From: an uncultured Muribaculaceae bacterium
GTDB taxonomy: Bacteria; Bacteroidota; Bacteroidia; Bacteroidales; Muribaculaceae
Length of the DNA stretch: 5,841 nt
Assembly (NCBI GenBank): GCA_910579605.1
Contig: CAJTUG010000067.1
Coordinates: forward strand, 1-5,841
Direction: 5' to 3'
Part shown: positions 5,755 through 5,841 of the stretch, in pieces
Layout of the letters: every line of letters starts with the position of its first letter
Position numbering within the stretch: the stretch's first letter is position 1
Made by a program: the position numbers and the translations under genes
The notes under the pieces: model-generated
The model's input: the letters and a program-made list of their open reading frames with translations, nothing else
Databases searched by the model: none
What the model was told of the DNA's origin: nothing

Positions 5755-5788
5755 GATTGCGCCCTAATCTCACGATCAGGGCGCAATC
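5755..5788. other. 34-nt near-perfect hairpin upstream of the terminal gene
   Basis: GATTGCGCCCT (5755-5765) is the exact reverse complement of AGGGCGCAATC (5778-5788). Inside this 11-bp stem, after one A-C mismatch, ATC (5767-5769) pairs with GAT (5774-5776) around the loop TCAC. The whole element is therefore a 14-bp, one-mismatch palindrome ending 23 bases before the ATG at 5812. On the plus strand no T tract follows, so it is not a normal terminator for the lipoprotein gene, which already has one. It could be a structured 5' leader, an operator, a dispersed palindromic repeat, or, because ATTTTTAT follows the stem on the minus strand, a terminator for antisense transcription. Confidence 0.75.
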
Positions 5789-5811
5789 TAAACCTTAAAA
5801 AATCTAATCCT

Positions 5812-5841
5812 ATGAAAAAACTAATTCAATACTTTACTTCT
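5812..5841 (+). CDS. N-terminus of an unidentified protein (partial)
   Basis: ATG 5812 opens a frame that runs off the window after ten codons, MKKLIQYFTS. The preceding TAAACCTTAAAAAATCTAATCC leader (5789-5810) is A/T-rich, lacks a Shine-Dalgarno site, and looks like a typical Bacteroidetes start region. The Lys-Lys followed by hydrophobic residues would suit a signal peptide, so an exported product is possible. Nothing else can be said about the function. The hairpin at 5755-5788 lies in its probable leader or promoter region. Confidence 0.65.
   Translation, partial: MKKLIQYFTS

Overview
The window looks like chromosomal DNA from a member of the Bacteroidales, perhaps a Muribaculaceae-type gut bacterium. 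Three things point there: a good match to the Bacteroidetes promoter (-7 box TAnnTTTG) in front of the second gene, mostly A/T-rich translation starts without Shine-Dalgarno sequences, and a gene set (Bacteroidetes-style AroA, ABC-3 permease, lone ECF sigma factor, DUF4136 lipoprotein) that fits the group. The genus is an inference. There is no sign of mobile elements, CRISPR arrays or RNA genes, and the content is mostly housekeeping.

Layout. (1) 2-520: the C-terminal half of glyceraldehyde-3-phosphate dehydrogenase, closed by a strong intrinsic terminator (544-576). (2) 598-4364: a new promoter, then four tightly packed + strand genes that look like one operon: a MalY/PatB-type PLP enzyme, AroA (EPSP synthase), an unrecognised single-pass membrane protein with a CCxxHxxC cluster, and an ABC-3 family metal transporter permease. 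Spacings are 7 nt, a 4-nt overlap and 13 nt. (3) 4361-4870, minus strand: an ECF-type RNA polymerase sigma factor whose stop overlaps the permease stop by 4 bp. (4) 4871-5076: a divergent intergenic region. (5) 5077-5691: a DUF4136-type lipoprotein with a tyrosine-rich segment, ending in an intrinsic terminator (5708-5739). (6) 5755-5841: a very regular 34-nt hairpin, an A/T-rich leader and the first ten codons of another gene that runs off the window.

Working together. The malY-like and aroA genes suggest amino-acid metabolism (aromatic amino acids or methionine/cysteine). The last two genes of the operon suggest metal handling: a membrane-anchored protein carrying Cys/His ligands directly before a Zn/Mn/Fe-type permease. 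The sigma factor and the lipoprotein are divergent and share one control region, so the lipoprotein may belong to an envelope regulon of that sigma factor, but the sequence alone does not prove this.

The items most worth following up are the CCxxHxxC membrane protein with its permease neighbour and the 5755-5788 hairpin. I did not find a clearly new multi-gene system.
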